A stretch of DNA of 11,287 nt from Planctomycetota bacterium (GCA_030605285.1 JAUWIQ010000022.1:1-11287), one strand, 5' to 3'; shown: positions 1-8,497, counted from the stretch's first letter. A program made the numbers and translations. Notes: generated from the sequence alone by a model not told the origin.

Positions 1-101
1 GAGAGTCGCCTTTCGGCAGTCAACGAGGGCTGCATTGTGCCGCGCAGGAGGCGGAACGAAAAGGGTCGGGCCGGGCGTGTGTGGCTGCCGCGTCAAACCC
101 G

Positions 102-107
102 TATACT
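102..107 (+). promoter_or_regulatory. Possible -10 box upstream of the glmM-like gene
   Basis: The hexamer TATACT matches the bacterial -10 consensus at five of six positions. It lies about 45 bases before the proposed GTG start, which would give a leader of roughly 35-40 bases. No convincing -35 hexamer is seen at the usual 16-18 base spacing, so this is only a candidate. Confidence 0.2.
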
Positions 108-141
108 GCCGGGACGAAATTTACCAGTTTCCTTGGTTCGC

Positions 142-147
142 GGAGAG
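142..147 (+). promoter_or_regulatory. Ribosome binding site that decides the glmM start
   Basis: GGAGAG lies just upstream of the GTG at 152; its GGAG core is six bases from that codon. An ATG at 150-152 is out of frame and reaches a stop within five codons. The reading frame is open further upstream, to position 35 and beyond, but that part has no family similarity, so this site fixes the start at 152. Confidence 0.6.
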
Positions 148-151
148 AAAT

Positions 152-1501
152 GTGGCGGAATTGATTATTAGCGTTTCGGGATTGCGAGGCATTGTGGGGG
201 ATACGCTTACGCCGGAGGTGGCCGTGCGTTACGTCCAGGCGTTTGCGGCGGGCCTGGAGCCCGGTCCGCTCGTGGTCACCCAGGACGGTCGCGCCAGTGG
301 CCCCCTGCTGGCCGAGGCGGTGCGGGCGGGTTTGCGGAGCCTCGGCCGCGATGTGATTGACGCCGGGGTCGCTGCGACGCCCACTACCGGTGTTCTCGTC
401 CGACAGCATTCCGCCGCAGGGGGAATCCAGATTTCTGCGAGTCACAACCCGGCCGAGTACAACGGGCTCAAACTCTTTGGCCCGCAGGGACGCGTGGTGC
501 CCGCCACGGTCGGCCAACAGGTACTTGATCGCTTCGAATCCGACGCCAATTTTCCGGGGCCCGATACGGCCACCGGCAAGCTCTTGCCCAGCGGGGATAC
601 GACCGCCGCGCACTGGGAAAAAATCGCGGCCCAGGTGGATGTGGCGAGGATTCGGGCAGCGGGAATTCCGGTCCTGCTGGATGCCAACCATGGCAGTGGT
701 TCGGTACTCGGCCGACCTTTGCTCGAAGAGCTCGGTTGCAAATTGACGCTGCTCGGTGGCAGTCCCGATGGGCACTTTGAGCACCAGCCGGAGCCAACGG
801 CCGAGAATCTTGCAGGTGTTTTCAAGGGGGTCACGGCCCATCAGGCGGCCATCGGTTTTTGTCAGGATCCGGATGCCGACCGCCTGGCGGTCATTGACGA
901 GCGGGGGGGTTACCTGGGCGAGGAGTATACCTTGGTACTCTGCGCAGATCATGTCCTCCGCCAGACCAAGGGCCCGGTCGTTACCAATTGCTCAACGAGT
1001 CGGATGGCGGAGGATATCGCCGAGCGGCACGGCGCCTCTTTTAGTCGTTCGGCGGTCGGTGAGGCCCACGTGGCGGATGAAATGTTGCGGGTAGGGGCAG
1101 TCATCGGAGGTGAAGGAAATGGTGGAGTCATCATTCCTGAGGTGGGGTACGTTCGCGACAGTTTTATCGCGATGGCACTTTTGCTGGACGCCATGGCGGC
1201 GCGCAAGTTGCCGATCAGCGAACTGGCGGCGGAGTTGCCTCACTACACGATGTCAAAGCGAAAAATTCCGCTCGGGCGGGAGCAGCTCGCCGATGCGATT
1301 GCGTCCCTCAAAGGTCACTTCGCGGATGCCGAGATGAGCGAATTGGATGGTCTGCGACTGGACTGGCCGGGCAGATGGCTGCTGATTCGTGCCAGCAATA
1401 CCGAACCGATTGTCCGCATCATGTCGGAGGCGGAGTCCGGCGAAGAGGCGGACCGTCTCTGTCGGGAGGTGGAGGGCGTGCTCGCGAATTATTCCGCCTA
1501 A
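152..1501 (+). CDS. glmM: Phosphoglucosamine mutase / phosphohexomutase family enzyme
   Basis: This 449-residue protein belongs to the alpha-D-phosphohexomutase superfamily and probably interconverts glucosamine-6-phosphate and glucosamine-1-phosphate on the way to UDP-GlcNAc and cell-envelope precursors. All four active-site elements are visible. The phosphoserine loop is SASHNP, with catalytic Ser97. The Mg2+ loop is DPDADR (Asp239, Asp241, Asp243, Arg244). The sugar-specificity loop is GEGNGG (320-325). The C-terminal phosphate-binding loop is RASNTEP (413-419). The sugar loop has the EGNGG form known from archaeal phosphoglucosamine mutases, not the GEQSGH form of classical bacterial GlmM, so phosphomannomutase or phosphoglucomutase activity cannot be excluded. 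The GTG start is chosen because GGAGAG precedes it and because family similarity (the SGLRGIVG motif near residue 9) begins immediately after. The gene converges on acs with 19 bases between stops. The fold and family are near certain; the substrate is inferred. Confidence 0.88.
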   Translation: MAELIISVSGLRGIVGDTLTPEVAVRYVQAFAAGLEPGPLVVTQDGRASGPLLAEAVRAGLRSLGRDVIDAGVAATPTTGVLVRQHSAAGGIQISASHNPAEYNGLKLFGPQGRVVPATVGQQVLDRFESDANFPGPDTATGKLLPSGDTTAAHWEKIAAQVDVARIRAAGIPVLLDANHGSGSVLGRPLLEELGCKLTLLGGSPDGHFEHQPEPTAENLAGVFKGVTAHQAAIGFCQDPDADRLAVIDERGGYLGEEYTLVLCADHVLRQTKGPVVTNCSTSRMAEDIAERHGASFSRSAVGEAHVADEMLRVGAVIGGEGNGGVIIPEVGYVRDSFIAMALLLDAMAARKLPISELAAELPHYTMSKRKIPLGREQLADAIASLKGHFADAEMSELDGLRLDWPGRWLLIRASNTEPIVRIMSEAESGEEADRLCREVEGVLANYSA

Positions 1502-1520
1502 AGCGGCGCGAGACGAACCG

Positions 1521-3479
1521 CTATTCTTCGTCTTTGCGGAGCTTGGCCAGCACGTGGTAGTCTTCCAGGGTCGATGTATCGCCTACAGTCTCCTTGCCGC
1601 TGGCAATATCGCGGAGCAAGCGCCGCATGATTTTCCCACTGCGTGTTTTCGGCAAGGCACCTGTAAAGTGGATGTCATCGGGTTGGGCCAGTGCGCCGAT
1701 TTCCTTACGGACGTGCTGCTTGAGTTCCTTGCGCATTGCATCATCCGGATCGTTTTTGGTGACAATCACAAAAACCGCAATCGCTTCGCCTTTGAGATCG
1801 TGCGGACGGCCGACCGCAGCCGCTTCAGCTACCATGGGATGACTCACCAGGGCACTTTCGATTTCGATCGTACTGAGGCGGTGCCCGGAAACATTGAGTA
1901 CATCGTCGATGCGGCCCATAATCCAGTAATATCCATCCTCATCGCAGCGGGCATTGTCACCACACAAATACTTTCCAGGCACACTCTCCCAGTACTGCTC
2001 CTGATACCGTGCATCGTCGCCCCAGATGCCGCGGAGCATTCCTGGCCAAGGTTGCGTGATCACAAGCCAACCGCCGTTGCCGGGTTCCACGGGGTTGCCC
2101 GACTCGTCCACAATTTCGGGCAGGATGCCGGGCAGAGGCTTGGTGCAACTGCCCGGTTTCGTCGCAATCGCACCCGGTAGCGGGCTCATCATGATGCCTC
2201 CCGTTTCAGTCTGCCACCAGGTATCGACGATGGGACAACGTTCTCCGCCAATCATGCGGTGGTACCACATCCAGGCTTCGGGATTGATGCCCTCGCCGAC
2301 CGTGCCCAGCAGTCGCAAGCTGGAGAGATCGGACCGGGTAACAAATTCATCGCCCCATTTAATGAAGGTCCTGATCGCCGTGGGCGCGGTATAGAAAATC
2401 GTCACGCCGTAGCGCTCCACAAGTTCCCAGAACCGTCCCTCATCGGGCCAGTTTGGTGCCACCTCATACATCACAACAGTCGCCCCCTTCGCCAGGGGGC
2501 CGTAGACGATATAGCTGTGTCCGGTGATCCATCCGCAATCGGCCGTGCACCAGTAAATATCGTCCTCCTTCAAATCAAAAACCCAGCGACTGGTCATCTT
2601 CGTGTAGAGATTGTAACCGGCCGTCGTATGCTTGATGCCTTTGGGTTTGCCTGTCGAACCGCTGGTGTAGAGAATAAAGAGTGGATGTTCGCTATCGAGT
2701 TCGGCTGCCGGGCAGTCGGCCGCCGCCTCGTCCATCAACTCGTTCCACCAGAAATCGCGACCTTCCACCATTTCGACTTCACAACCAGTGCGTCGCAGCA
2801 CAATGCATTTTTCGACCGTCGGCGATTTTTTCAGGGCCCCGTCTACCGTTGCCTTGAGCGGCAGTTCGGTCCCACGTCGCCAGCCCGCATCGGCTGTAAT
2901 TTGCAGTTTTGCGTTCGCATCGTTATTGCGATCTGCAATGGCCTCGCCGGAAAAGCCGCCGAAGATGACCGAGTGGACCGCTCCAATCCGGGCACAGGCA
3001 AGCATCGCAATTGCCAACTCCGGTACCATCGGCAAGTAGATAGAGACTACATCACCCGCTGCCACACCCTGCGACTTGAGGACATTGGAAAATTTGCAGA
3101 CTTCCTGGTGAAGTTGTTCATAAGTCAGGGTTTGTGTATCGCCCGGCTCACCCTCCCAGATGATGGCAGCCTTGTTTTTGCGATCGGTGCTGAGGTGCAC
3201 ATCCAGACAGTTGTAGGAGGCATTGGTGATGCCACCTACAAACCATTTTGCCAGTGGGGGTTTCCAGTCCAACACCTTGTCAAAGTCCCGAAACCAATGG
3301 AGCTGCTCCTTTGCCAGTTTCCCCCAAAATCCCTCGATGTCTTGAGCGGCATCGTCCCAGAGCGCTTGATAGGCCTCGAGAGATCCAATATGAGCCTGAT
3401 CCGCAAATTCAGCTGCTGGCGGAAAGAGACGATCTTCTTGCATTACCGTATTGATCTGACCGGTCTGCTCAGTCGCCAT
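1521..3479 (-). CDS. acs: Acetyl-CoA synthetase (AMP-forming)
   Basis: This 652-residue protein activates acetate with ATP to acetyl-AMP and then forms acetyl-CoA, AMP and pyrophosphate in the cytoplasm. Its length equals that of the enterobacterial enzyme. The phosphate loop [11 protein letters not shown] spans 271-281. [10 protein letters not shown] spans 419-428; Trp422 corresponds to the tryptophan that limits the pocket to acetate. [13 protein letters not shown] (522-534) is the hinge region. PKTRSGK ends at Lys616, the catalytic lysine that is reversibly acetylated in well-studied homologues. One oddity is that the usually invariant GEPINP reads GEGINP (395-400). The ATG at 3479 is preceded by AGGAG at a six-base spacing. 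The gene begins 44 bases after the map stop on the same strand with no visible terminator, so read-through from the ribosomal operon is plausible. Identification is very secure. Confidence 0.97.
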   Translation of the reverse strand: MATEQTGQINTVMQEDRLFPPAAEFADQAHIGSLEAYQALWDDAAQDIEGFWGKLAKEQLHWFRDFDKVLDWKPPLAKWFVGGITNASYNCLDVHLSTDRKNKAAIIWEGEPGDTQTLTYEQLHQEVCKFSNVLKSQGVAAGDVVSIYLPMVPELAIAMLACARIGAVHSVIFGGFSGEAIADRNNDANAKLQITADAGWRRGTELPLKATVDGALKKSPTVEKCIVLRRTGCEVEMVEGRDFWWNELMDEAAADCPAAELDSEHPLFILYTSGSTGKPKGIKHTTAGYNLYTKMTSRWVFDLKEDDIYWCTADCGWITGHSYIVYGPLAKGATVVMYEVAPNWPDEGRFWELVERYGVTIFYTAPTAIRTFIKWGDEFVTRSDLSSLRLLGTVGEGINPEAWMWYHRMIGGERCPIVDTWWQTETGGIMMSPLPGAIATKPGSCTKPLPGILPEIVDESGNPVEPGNGGWLVITQPWPGMLRGIWGDDARYQEQYWESVPGKYLCGDNARCDEDGYYWIMGRIDDVLNVSGHRLSTIEIESALVSHPMVAEAAAVGRPHDLKGEAIAVFVIVTKNDPDDAMRKELKQHVRKEIGALAQPDDIHFTGALPKTRSGKIMRRLLRDIASGKETVGDTSTLEDYHVLAKLRKDEE

Positions 3480-3485
3480 GGGACG

Positions 3486-3490
3486 CTCCT
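3486..3490 (-). promoter_or_regulatory. Ribosome binding site of acs
   Basis: The minus strand reads AGGAG six bases before the acs ATG. It is one of the strongest Shine-Dalgarno sequences in the window. It supports the start at 3479 over the internal methionine at residue 13. Confidence 0.65.
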
Positions 3491-3523
3491 GTAGGGAATA
3501 TTTTGCTAAATGAGATCGATTTT

Positions 3524-4360
3524 TTATTGTGCGGCAGCCGGTAGAATTCGGTCGACTTCTGCCTGATTGACCGGTGCCATAGTCAGGACCCTCACGCCCT
3601 CTTCGGTGATCGCGATCGTATGTTCAAAATGCGCGCTGGACTTACCATCTGCCGTGGACATCGTCCAGTGATCGGGTTCCGAAATCACGCGTTTTGTACC
3701 TAGGTTCACCATCGGTTCGACTGCGATTACGATGCCGGGTTCCAAATCAAAATCATCCTTGGGCTGGAAGTTTTTGCTGCGATAGTTAGGGACTTGCGGG
3801 GGTTCATGCATGTTCTGACCGATCCCGTGTCCCACGAAATTTTCTACGGTGGAAAAACTGGCATCTTTCACAAAGGCCTGCATTTCCGCAGCCACCTCGC
3901 TCCACTTCTGTTTTTGGGGGGTCAGATCGATCGCCATTTGTAAGGTTTCGGCCGTCACATCGAGCAAGCGTTGGGTCTCGGGGTCAATTTCTCCAATCGG
4001 CAGCGTGACCGCAGAGTCACCACACCAGTTATGGATGCGGCAACCGGTATCGATGCTCAGCACATCCCCTTCGCGGAGTACACGATCTCCAGGAATTCCA
4101 TGAACGACCTGCTGGTTCACGGAAGTACAGGTAACCCCTGGAAACGCGGCTTTCCCAAGTGTGCTGTTGGGATAGTTGAGAAAGAGGGGTTCGGCATCGA
4201 GCTGTTCATAATAATCACGCACCGCCACATCAATTTCACCCGTCGTGTTTCCCGGCACTGCCAGCTTGGTCGCGATCTGCAGGGCCTGCCAGACCACAAG
4301 GCCCGCGGGTCTCATAAGATTGATTTCGCGTGGCGATTTCAGATTCAATATTTCCGACAC
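3524..4360 (-). CDS. map: Methionine aminopeptidase, type I
   Basis: This 278-residue cytosolic metalloprotease removes the N-terminal methionine from nascent proteins when the second residue is small. The complete set of family residues is present: substrate-binding His87 (in VVHGIP), metal ligands Asp104 and Asp115, His178 (in GHGIGQ), the second active-site His185, and metal ligands Glu215 (in VEPM) and Glu246 (in HFEHT). No internal insertion marks it as type II. The start is a GTG at 4360, with TAGGAT about ten bases upstream. It adds only a few residues to the N-terminus compared with the E. coli enzyme. It follows adk by 89 bases, as in the spc operon of many bacteria. In those bacteria the next genes are usually infA and rpmJ; here acs follows instead. 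Confidence 0.97.
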   Translation of the reverse strand: MSEILNLKSPREINLMRPAGLVVWQALQIATKLAVPGNTTGEIDVAVRDYYEQLDAEPLFLNYPNSTLGKAAFPGVTCTSVNQQVVHGIPGDRVLREGDVLSIDTGCRIHNWCGDSAVTLPIGEIDPETQRLLDVTAETLQMAIDLTPQKQKWSEVAAEMQAFVKDASFSTVENFVGHGIGQNMHEPPQVPNYRSKNFQPKDDFDLEPGIVIAVEPMVNLGTKRVISEPDHWTMSTADGKSSAHFEHTIAITEEGVRVLTMAPVNQAEVDRILPAAAQ

Positions 4361-4449
4361 CTTTTCAGAATCCTACTGAAGATGAACCTGTTTTGTGGAC
4401 GGTAATTAGGCAATTAATGGTTTCGAACTCCAATGATATTTCAATGATT

Positions 4450-5016
4450 TTAGGGGTTTGCATTTTCTTGGCCGATTGCCATTCGGATTCGCTCAGAAAC
4501 TTCCTTCGGCGACCCAAGGCCACAGATGGACTTGAGGAGATGGCTGTTCTGGTAGTAGGACAGCATCGGTTCGGTCTGCTCACGGTAAATCTGAAGCCGT
4601 CTTCGGATGATGTCGGGAGCATCATCATTTCGGCCACGGCCCATTAAACGCTTCATGAGTTGATCCTCGTCGACAGTCAATTCAAGCACGAGATTCAACG
4701 GGGTTCCTCGGCATTGTAACAACCGGTCGAGCATTTTCGCCTGTTCGAGCGTCCGCGGAAAGCCATCCAGCAGAAAACCGTTTTTACAGTCACTCTCATC
4801 CAAGCGACGGTCTACGAGTTCCATCACAAGGATGTCGGGAACGAGTTTTCCGCCTTCGATAAATTCCTGGGCCGATTTTCCAATTGTGCTCCCACGGTTG
4901 ACTGCCTCTCGCAGCATGTCACCCGTTGAGAGGTGGGGTATGGAGAGGAAATCGACCAGCCATCCGGACTGGGTTCCCTTTCCTGCACCGGGTGGTCCGA
5001 CAAACGCTAATTGCAT
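4450..5016 (-). CDS. adk: Adenylate kinase, short-lid form
   Basis: This 188-residue enzyme catalyses ATP + AMP to 2 ADP and recycles AMP produced by reactions such as acetyl-CoA synthetase. The P-loop GPPGAGKGTQ spans 7-16. The AMP-binding segment STGDMLR spans 30-36. The signature DGFPRT spans 84-89, and lid arginines lie in GRGRNDD (126-132). The lid is the short type: the strand-rich insertion of about 30 residues seen in E. coli Adk, and the four-cysteine zinc lid of Gram-positive enzymes, are both absent. This explains the length below the usual ~215. The ATG start lies 13 bases after the secY stop with no clear Shine-Dalgarno sequence, so translation probably depends on coupling to secY. 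The order secY-adk-map is classical for the spc operon. Confidence 0.96.
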   Translation of the reverse strand: MQLAFVGPPGAGKGTQSGWLVDFLSIPHLSTGDMLREAVNRGSTIGKSAQEFIEGGKLVPDILVMELVDRRLDESDCKNGFLLDGFPRTLEQAKMLDRLLQCRGTPLNLVLELTVDEDQLMKRLMGRGRNDDAPDIIRRRLQIYREQTEPMLSYYQNSHLLKSICGLGSPKEVSERIRMAIGQENANP

Positions 5017-5029
5017 GGCGCAAGGGTGT

Positions 5030-6412
5030 TCAAGACCGTTCGAGGAGGCCTTTATAATTGCGCATCACCAGATGACTATCGATTTTTTGCACGAGGTCAA
5101 AGGCAACGCTTACCGCGATTAATAGGCCCGTTCCCCCGTAGAAACTGGCCACCATCAAAGGAACATTTATGGCAGAGGAGATAATCGTCGGGATGATCGC
5201 CACCAATGCGAGAAAACCCGCACCAACGTAAGTAATCCTGACCATAACTTTTTCCAGGTAATCGGCGGTGCGCTTACCAGGCCGATAGCCTGGGATGAAC
5301 GTACCAAAGTTTTTTAAATTTTCAGCCATATCTTTCGGGTTGAAGGTGATTGCCGTCCAGAAGTAGCAAAAAAAGTAAATCATTGCTACGTAGACGAGGT
5401 TGTAGGTAAACCCGTTGCCACGTTCAAACATCGCCTTCAATTCACCGAGGAATCCGCTGTTTGGGAAGCGCGTTGCCAATTGGTTGAACAGAATCATAGG
5501 GATCATCAATAAGCTACTGGCAAAGATAATTGGCATCACACCGGCCTGATTGACGCGGAGGGGCAGATATTGGCGCGTGCCGCCATAGACTCGGCGACCG
5601 CGTACATGCTTTGCACTTTGCGTAGGAATACGCCGTTGCCCCTGAGTGATGAAAACAACGCCAAAGATGACCGCCACAAACATAATCGCCAACACAATCA
5701 GGTGTTCGATGCCCAGGTTCCCTGGGGCACCCCCGAGTTGGAAATCCGACTGTTTGATCAGCTGATATCCTGCTCCCGGCATGCGGGCAAGGATTCCCGC
5801 CATGATCAACAGACTAATGCCGTTGCCAATTCCAAATTCGTCAATTTGTTCCCCCAACCACATCAGAAAGACGGTGCCCGCAGTCATGGTCAACACGGCG
5901 GCAAATTGCCAGCCGAAATTGGCAAGAAATCCCGACTGCATCGATTCCCAGACAGTTTCATTAATGAGTCGACTCGCAGGATTCGCAGTGCTTGCCGAAG
6001 CACTCACGAGCCAGCGGAGATAAAAATAACTTTGGAGCAGGCAGAGTACCACCGTTGCATAACGGGTGTATTCATTGATTTTCTTCTGCCCGCTTTCTCC
6101 CTCTTTTTTAAGCTCTTCAAGAGGTTTCCAGACACTACCGAGCAATTGGAAGATGATCGAGGCCGAGATGTAGGGCATAATGCCCAGTCCAAAAATGGTC
6201 GCTTGATTCAATTGGCTGGCGCTGAACACGGAGACTGCCGCGACCAGATCGGCCAAACCGCCCGTTTCAAAATGGGCACTCATTGCCTTCTGATTGACGA
6301 CAGGCAGCGGAATCTGCCAACCCACGCGATAGATTGCCAGAAATAGCAGCGTGAGAAAAATCTTCTGCCGCAGTTCAGGTATTGTGAAAATGATGCGGAA
6401 TTTTTCGAACAT
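5030..6412 (-). CDS. secY: Protein translocase subunit SecY
   Basis: This 460-residue inner-membrane protein forms the channel of the SecYEG translocon, which moves unfolded proteins across or into the cytoplasmic membrane. Ten hydrophobic segments can be placed at roughly 17-37, 73-95, 117-137, 166-186, 196-212, 236-256, 291-311, 338-356, 391-412 and 417-440. The TM2 signature GLGIMPYISASIIFQLL is at 75-91. The second signature, with FGIGNGISLLI, is at 193-203. The basic cytosolic loop GQRRIPTQSAKHVRGRR (258-274) precedes TM7 and is the ribosome/SecA-docking loop in homologues. It lies 99 bases downstream of rplO and 13 bases upstream of adk. AAGGA about 11 bases before the ATG is the likely ribosome binding site. 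It is slightly longer than E. coli SecY (443). Confidence 0.98.
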   Translation of the reverse strand: MFEKFRIIFTIPELRQKIFLTLLFLAIYRVGWQIPLPVVNQKAMSAHFETGGLADLVAAVSVFSASQLNQATIFGLGIMPYISASIIFQLLGSVWKPLEELKKEGESGQKKINEYTRYATVVLCLLQSYFYLRWLVSASASTANPASRLINETVWESMQSGFLANFGWQFAAVLTMTAGTVFLMWLGEQIDEFGIGNGISLLIMAGILARMPGAGYQLIKQSDFQLGGAPGNLGIEHLIVLAIMFVAVIFGVVFITQGQRRIPTQSAKHVRGRRVYGGTRQYLPLRVNQAGVMPIIFASSLLMIPMILFNQLATRFPNSGFLGELKAMFERGNGFTYNLVYVAMIYFFCYFWTAITFNPKDMAENLKNFGTFIPGYRPGKRTADYLEKVMVRITYVGAGFLALVAIIPTIISSAINVPLMVASFYGGTGLLIAVSVAFDLVQKIDSHLVMRNYKGLLERS

Positions 6413-6511
6413 TTTGCGATCCGTCCTTGATCTTTCCTAATCGCTCTAGAATTGCTCTCTTGCGCGAGCGGCCACAACGGCTGGCTCACTCCCAGGAAAC
6501 CGAGGCTCCCA

Positions 6512-7009
6512 TTAGCCCGATTTCTTGTTGCTCCCCATTTTGTTTTTCGGTACAGGTTTTTTGCCTGTTAGGAGGGTGGTCGTGCCGCCCGCCTTTTGAA
6601 TTTTTTCTTCAGCAGTTTTGCTGAATCGATGGGCGACCACCTCCAGCTTTTTTTTCAACTCACCGTCACCAAGCACCTTGAATTCGACGAAGTGAGGTCC
6701 GATGAGCCGTTTTTCACGCACGGTCTCCGGTGTTACCTTGTCGCCTGCAGAAAACGCAGTTTCCAGATCGCCGACATTTACAATCGCAACAGTCGAAGCC
6801 CAGCGGTTATTAAAACCGCGCTTCGGGATCCGACGCACCATCGGCATGCTGCCACCTTGGAAGGTCAGATGACGCGAAAATCCTGCCCGCGATTTCTGCC
6901 CCTTATGCCCACGGCTCGCAGTCTTCCCGTAGCCCGAGCCGATGCCACGCCCAATGCGCCGCCGCCGCTTGAATTTCTTAATGCCGCGATGGATGTCATG
7001 CAGGTTCAT
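6512..7009 (-). CDS. rplO: 50S ribosomal protein L15
   Basis: This 165-residue protein (E. coli L15 has 144) binds 23S rRNA late in large-subunit assembly. The N-terminal half shows the family's extended basic arm and the glycine-rich motif [16 protein letters not shown] (28-43). GGSMPMVRR follows near 52-60. A globular C-terminal domain contains the [12 protein letters not shown] strand and [12 protein letters not shown] basic tail of about 18 residues (TGKKP to the end) extends past the usual terminus. The ATG at 7009 overlaps the rpsE stop in an ATGA junction, which implies translational coupling. In most bacteria rpmD (L30) sits between rpsE and rplO; here there is no room for it. An A8 run (minus strand of 6648-6655) encodes three consecutive lysines. 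Confidence 0.97.
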   Translation of the reverse strand: MNLHDIHRGIKKFKRRRRIGRGIGSGYGKTASRGHKGQKSRAGFSRHLTFQGGSMPMVRRIPKRGFNNRWASTVAIVNVGDLETAFSAGDKVTPETVREKRLIGPHFVEFKVLGDGELKKKLEVVAHRFSKTAEEKIQKAGGTTTLLTGKKPVPKNKMGSNKKSG

Positions 7010-7506
7010 GTCAGGGTAACTCCTCGCAGTCGCTCGATCTCACTGCGGGACCGCAACTGCTCTAGTGCTGCGACCGTGGCTTTTACCAACGTCACGGGAT
7101 TATTCGAGCCAAAACTTTTGGTCAAGATATCGTGGATACCTGCTGCCTCACAAACCGCTCTGACTGCCGCGCCCGCGATGACACCCGTTCCAGGTGAGGC
7201 GGGAACCAAGATGACCTGCGCTGCTCCAAAGTGTCCCTTGATTGTGTGGGGAATAGTACTCTCAGCCAGTTGGATCTCCATTTGATTGCGGGTGCCACTC
7301 TTGACTGCTTTTTCCACCGCCAGGGGAACTTCATTCGCTTTTCCGTATCCCCAGCCGACACGTCCTTTGCCGTTGCCGACAACGACCATTGCCGCAAAGC
7401 TGAAGCGACGCCCCCCCTTGACGACTGCCGCACACCGCTTGATTTTGACGACCTTGTCAATCAGTTCGCCACTCACTGCCGATTCATTTTTTGCATTTCT
7501 TGCCAC
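7006..7506 (-). CDS. rpsE: 30S ribosomal protein S5
   Basis: This 166-residue protein of the small subunit acts in decoding accuracy and mRNA helicase activity together with S3 and S4. The N-terminal double-stranded-RNA-binding-like domain runs from about 14 to 80 and includes KGGRRFSF (30-37) and [14 protein letters not shown] (44-57). The C-terminal domain contains [11 protein letters not shown] (102-112) and ends with the typical EIERLRG. Length matches the E. coli protein (167). The start is a GTG at 7506 with AGGAG (complement of 7517-7521) ten bases upstream. The stop overlaps the rplO start by four bases, and rplR ends 35 bases upstream. Confidence 0.97.
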   Translation of the reverse strand: MARNAKNESAVSGELIDKVVKIKRCAAVVKGGRRFSFAAMVVVGNGKGRVGWGYGKANEVPLAVEKAVKSGTRNQMEIQLAESTIPHTIKGHFGAAQVILVPASPGTGVIAGAAVRAVCEAAGIHDILTKSFGSNNPVTLVKATVAALEQLRSRSEIERLRGVTLT

Positions 7507-7541
7507 GGTTCGCCTACTCCTGGAAACAAAAAATCCCTAGT

Positions 7542-7910
7542 TCAAAAAACCAGACCCGCCGCGCGGGCCGCATTGGCCAATGCGGCGACGCGGCCATGAA
7601 ACTTGCAGTGGCCACGATCAAATGTGCATGCCTTGACCCCCGCCTGCTGGCTTCGTTCCGCAATCGCCTTACCCACTGCCGCTGCGGCATCGACGTTGCC
7701 TCCATAAGCAATCTGTTTGTGCAGTTCCGCATCCACGCTGCTCGCAGACACCAAGGTCTGCCCTCTCGCGTCGTCGATCAACTGGGCGTAAATATGACGA
7801 TGGCTTCGAAAAATCGTAAGACGCGGTTGCGCAGCAGTTCCCCGTATCCGTTTGCGGACACGAAACCGTCGCCGCTGCCGCTGCCGCCTGGTGGCTCGTT
7901 CATGATTCAT
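7542..7910 (-). CDS. rplR: 50S ribosomal protein L18
   Basis: This 122-residue protein binds 5S rRNA and, with L5, anchors it in the central protuberance of the large subunit. The N-terminus is strongly basic (many Arg between residues 6 and 23), as expected for the rRNA-binding tail. The family motifs FDRG (97-100) and HGRV (105-108) are followed by the C-terminal [12 protein letters not shown] helix. The ATG at 7910 has no recognisable Shine-Dalgarno sequence. It lies 44 bases after rplF and is followed by rpsE after 35 bases. Confidence 0.96.
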   Translation of the reverse strand: MNHERATRRQRQRRRFRVRKRIRGTAAQPRLTIFRSHRHIYAQLIDDARGQTLVSASSVDAELHKQIAYGGNVDAAAAVGKAIAERSQQAGVKACTFDRGHCKFHGRVAALANAARAAGLVF

Positions 7911-7954
7911 GGTTCTTGATACCGCCCTAATTCGTCAATTTTATCAGCGTGACC

Positions 7955-8497
7955 TTAGGCTCCTACAGCCTTGCCCGTTTTGCGGCGGACATATTCATCC
8001 ACATAACGAATTCCCTTGCCTTTGTACGGTTCAGGTTTGCGAACTGCCCGTACTTCTGCGGCAAACTGCCCCACTTGTTGTTTGTCGACTCCCTTGATGT
8101 GTACGTGCGTCTGATCCGGACAAGCAACATCCAAGCCCTCGGGAATCGTCTTATGCACCTCGTTGGCAAAGCCGACTCGCAGTTGTAGCGTTTGCCCCTG
8201 AATTGCCGCCAGATAACCGACACCCACAATCTCCAATTTCTTTTCGTAGCCTTTGGTTACCCCATCGACCATGTTTTGTACGAGCGCCCTTGTGAGGCCG
8301 TGATAGGCTCGTGATTCCTTGGAATCGTTCGCTCGTTCGAACAGGATCTGCTTGTCGTTGTCGAGGGTTACCTTGATTTCCGGACGATGGGCGTAGCTGA
8401 GCTTTCCCAGCGGTCCCTCAATTGCAATCAGGCTTCCCTCGATCGATACCTTGACACCGCTCGGAATAACGACCGGTTGTTTTCCAATTCGCGACAT
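7955..8497 (-). CDS. rplF: 50S ribosomal protein L6
   Basis: This 180-residue protein has two tandem repeats of the L6 fold and lies near the factor-binding site and sarcin-ricin loop of the large subunit. It starts MSRIGKQPV, as nearly all L6 proteins do. The C-terminal signature PEPYKGKGIRY is at 155-165, followed by a basic tail. Length is close to E. coli L6 (177). The ATG at 8497 has only a weak GAGAG upstream. An unusually long 132-base spacer separates it from the rpsH stop. Confidence 0.97.
   Translation of the reverse strand: MSRIGKQPVVIPSGVKVSIEGSLIAIEGPLGKLSYAHRPEIKVTLDNDKQILFERANDSKESRAYHGLTRALVQNMVDGVTKGYEKKLEIVGVGYLAAIQGQTLQLRVGFANEVHKTIPEGLDVACPDQTHVHIKGVDKQQVGQFAAEVRAVRKPEPYKGKGIRYVDEYVRRKTGKAVGA

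Noticed and set aside
35..151. Upstream extension of the glmM-like frame to an ATG at 35
   Set aside because: The extra 39 residues have no family similarity, and GGAGAG sits just before the GTG at 152, where homology begins.
20..952. A 310-codon open frame on the minus strand opposite the phosphohexomutase
   Set aside because: It is antisense to conserved active-site codons, its product is Arg/Gly/His-rich, and no family or ribosome binding site is visible.
1494..1506. Small inverted repeat (CCGC/GCGG) around the glmM stop as a bidirectional terminator
   Set aside because: The stem has only four pairs and no T tract on either side, so it is too weak to call a terminator.
2259..3494. A 411-codon open frame on the plus strand opposite acs
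   Set aside because: It lies wholly antisense to a gene with complete Acs motifs. Its product shows no recognisable domain and odd composition, as expected from codon bias of the opposite strand.
4395..4440. Possible promoter (TTGGAG, 17 bases, CCTAAT) in the adk-map spacer
   Set aside because: Both hexamers match the consensus poorly, and AT-rich spacers give such hits by chance.
5570..6346. A 258-codon plus-strand frame opposite secY
   Set aside because: This is a shadow of hydrophobic secY codons. The translated product is Gln/His/Arg-rich with no domain.
6280..6489. A 69-codon minus-strand frame spanning the rplO-secY spacer and the secY start
   Set aside because: More than half overlaps the conserved secY N-terminus in another frame, and the product shows no sign of selection.
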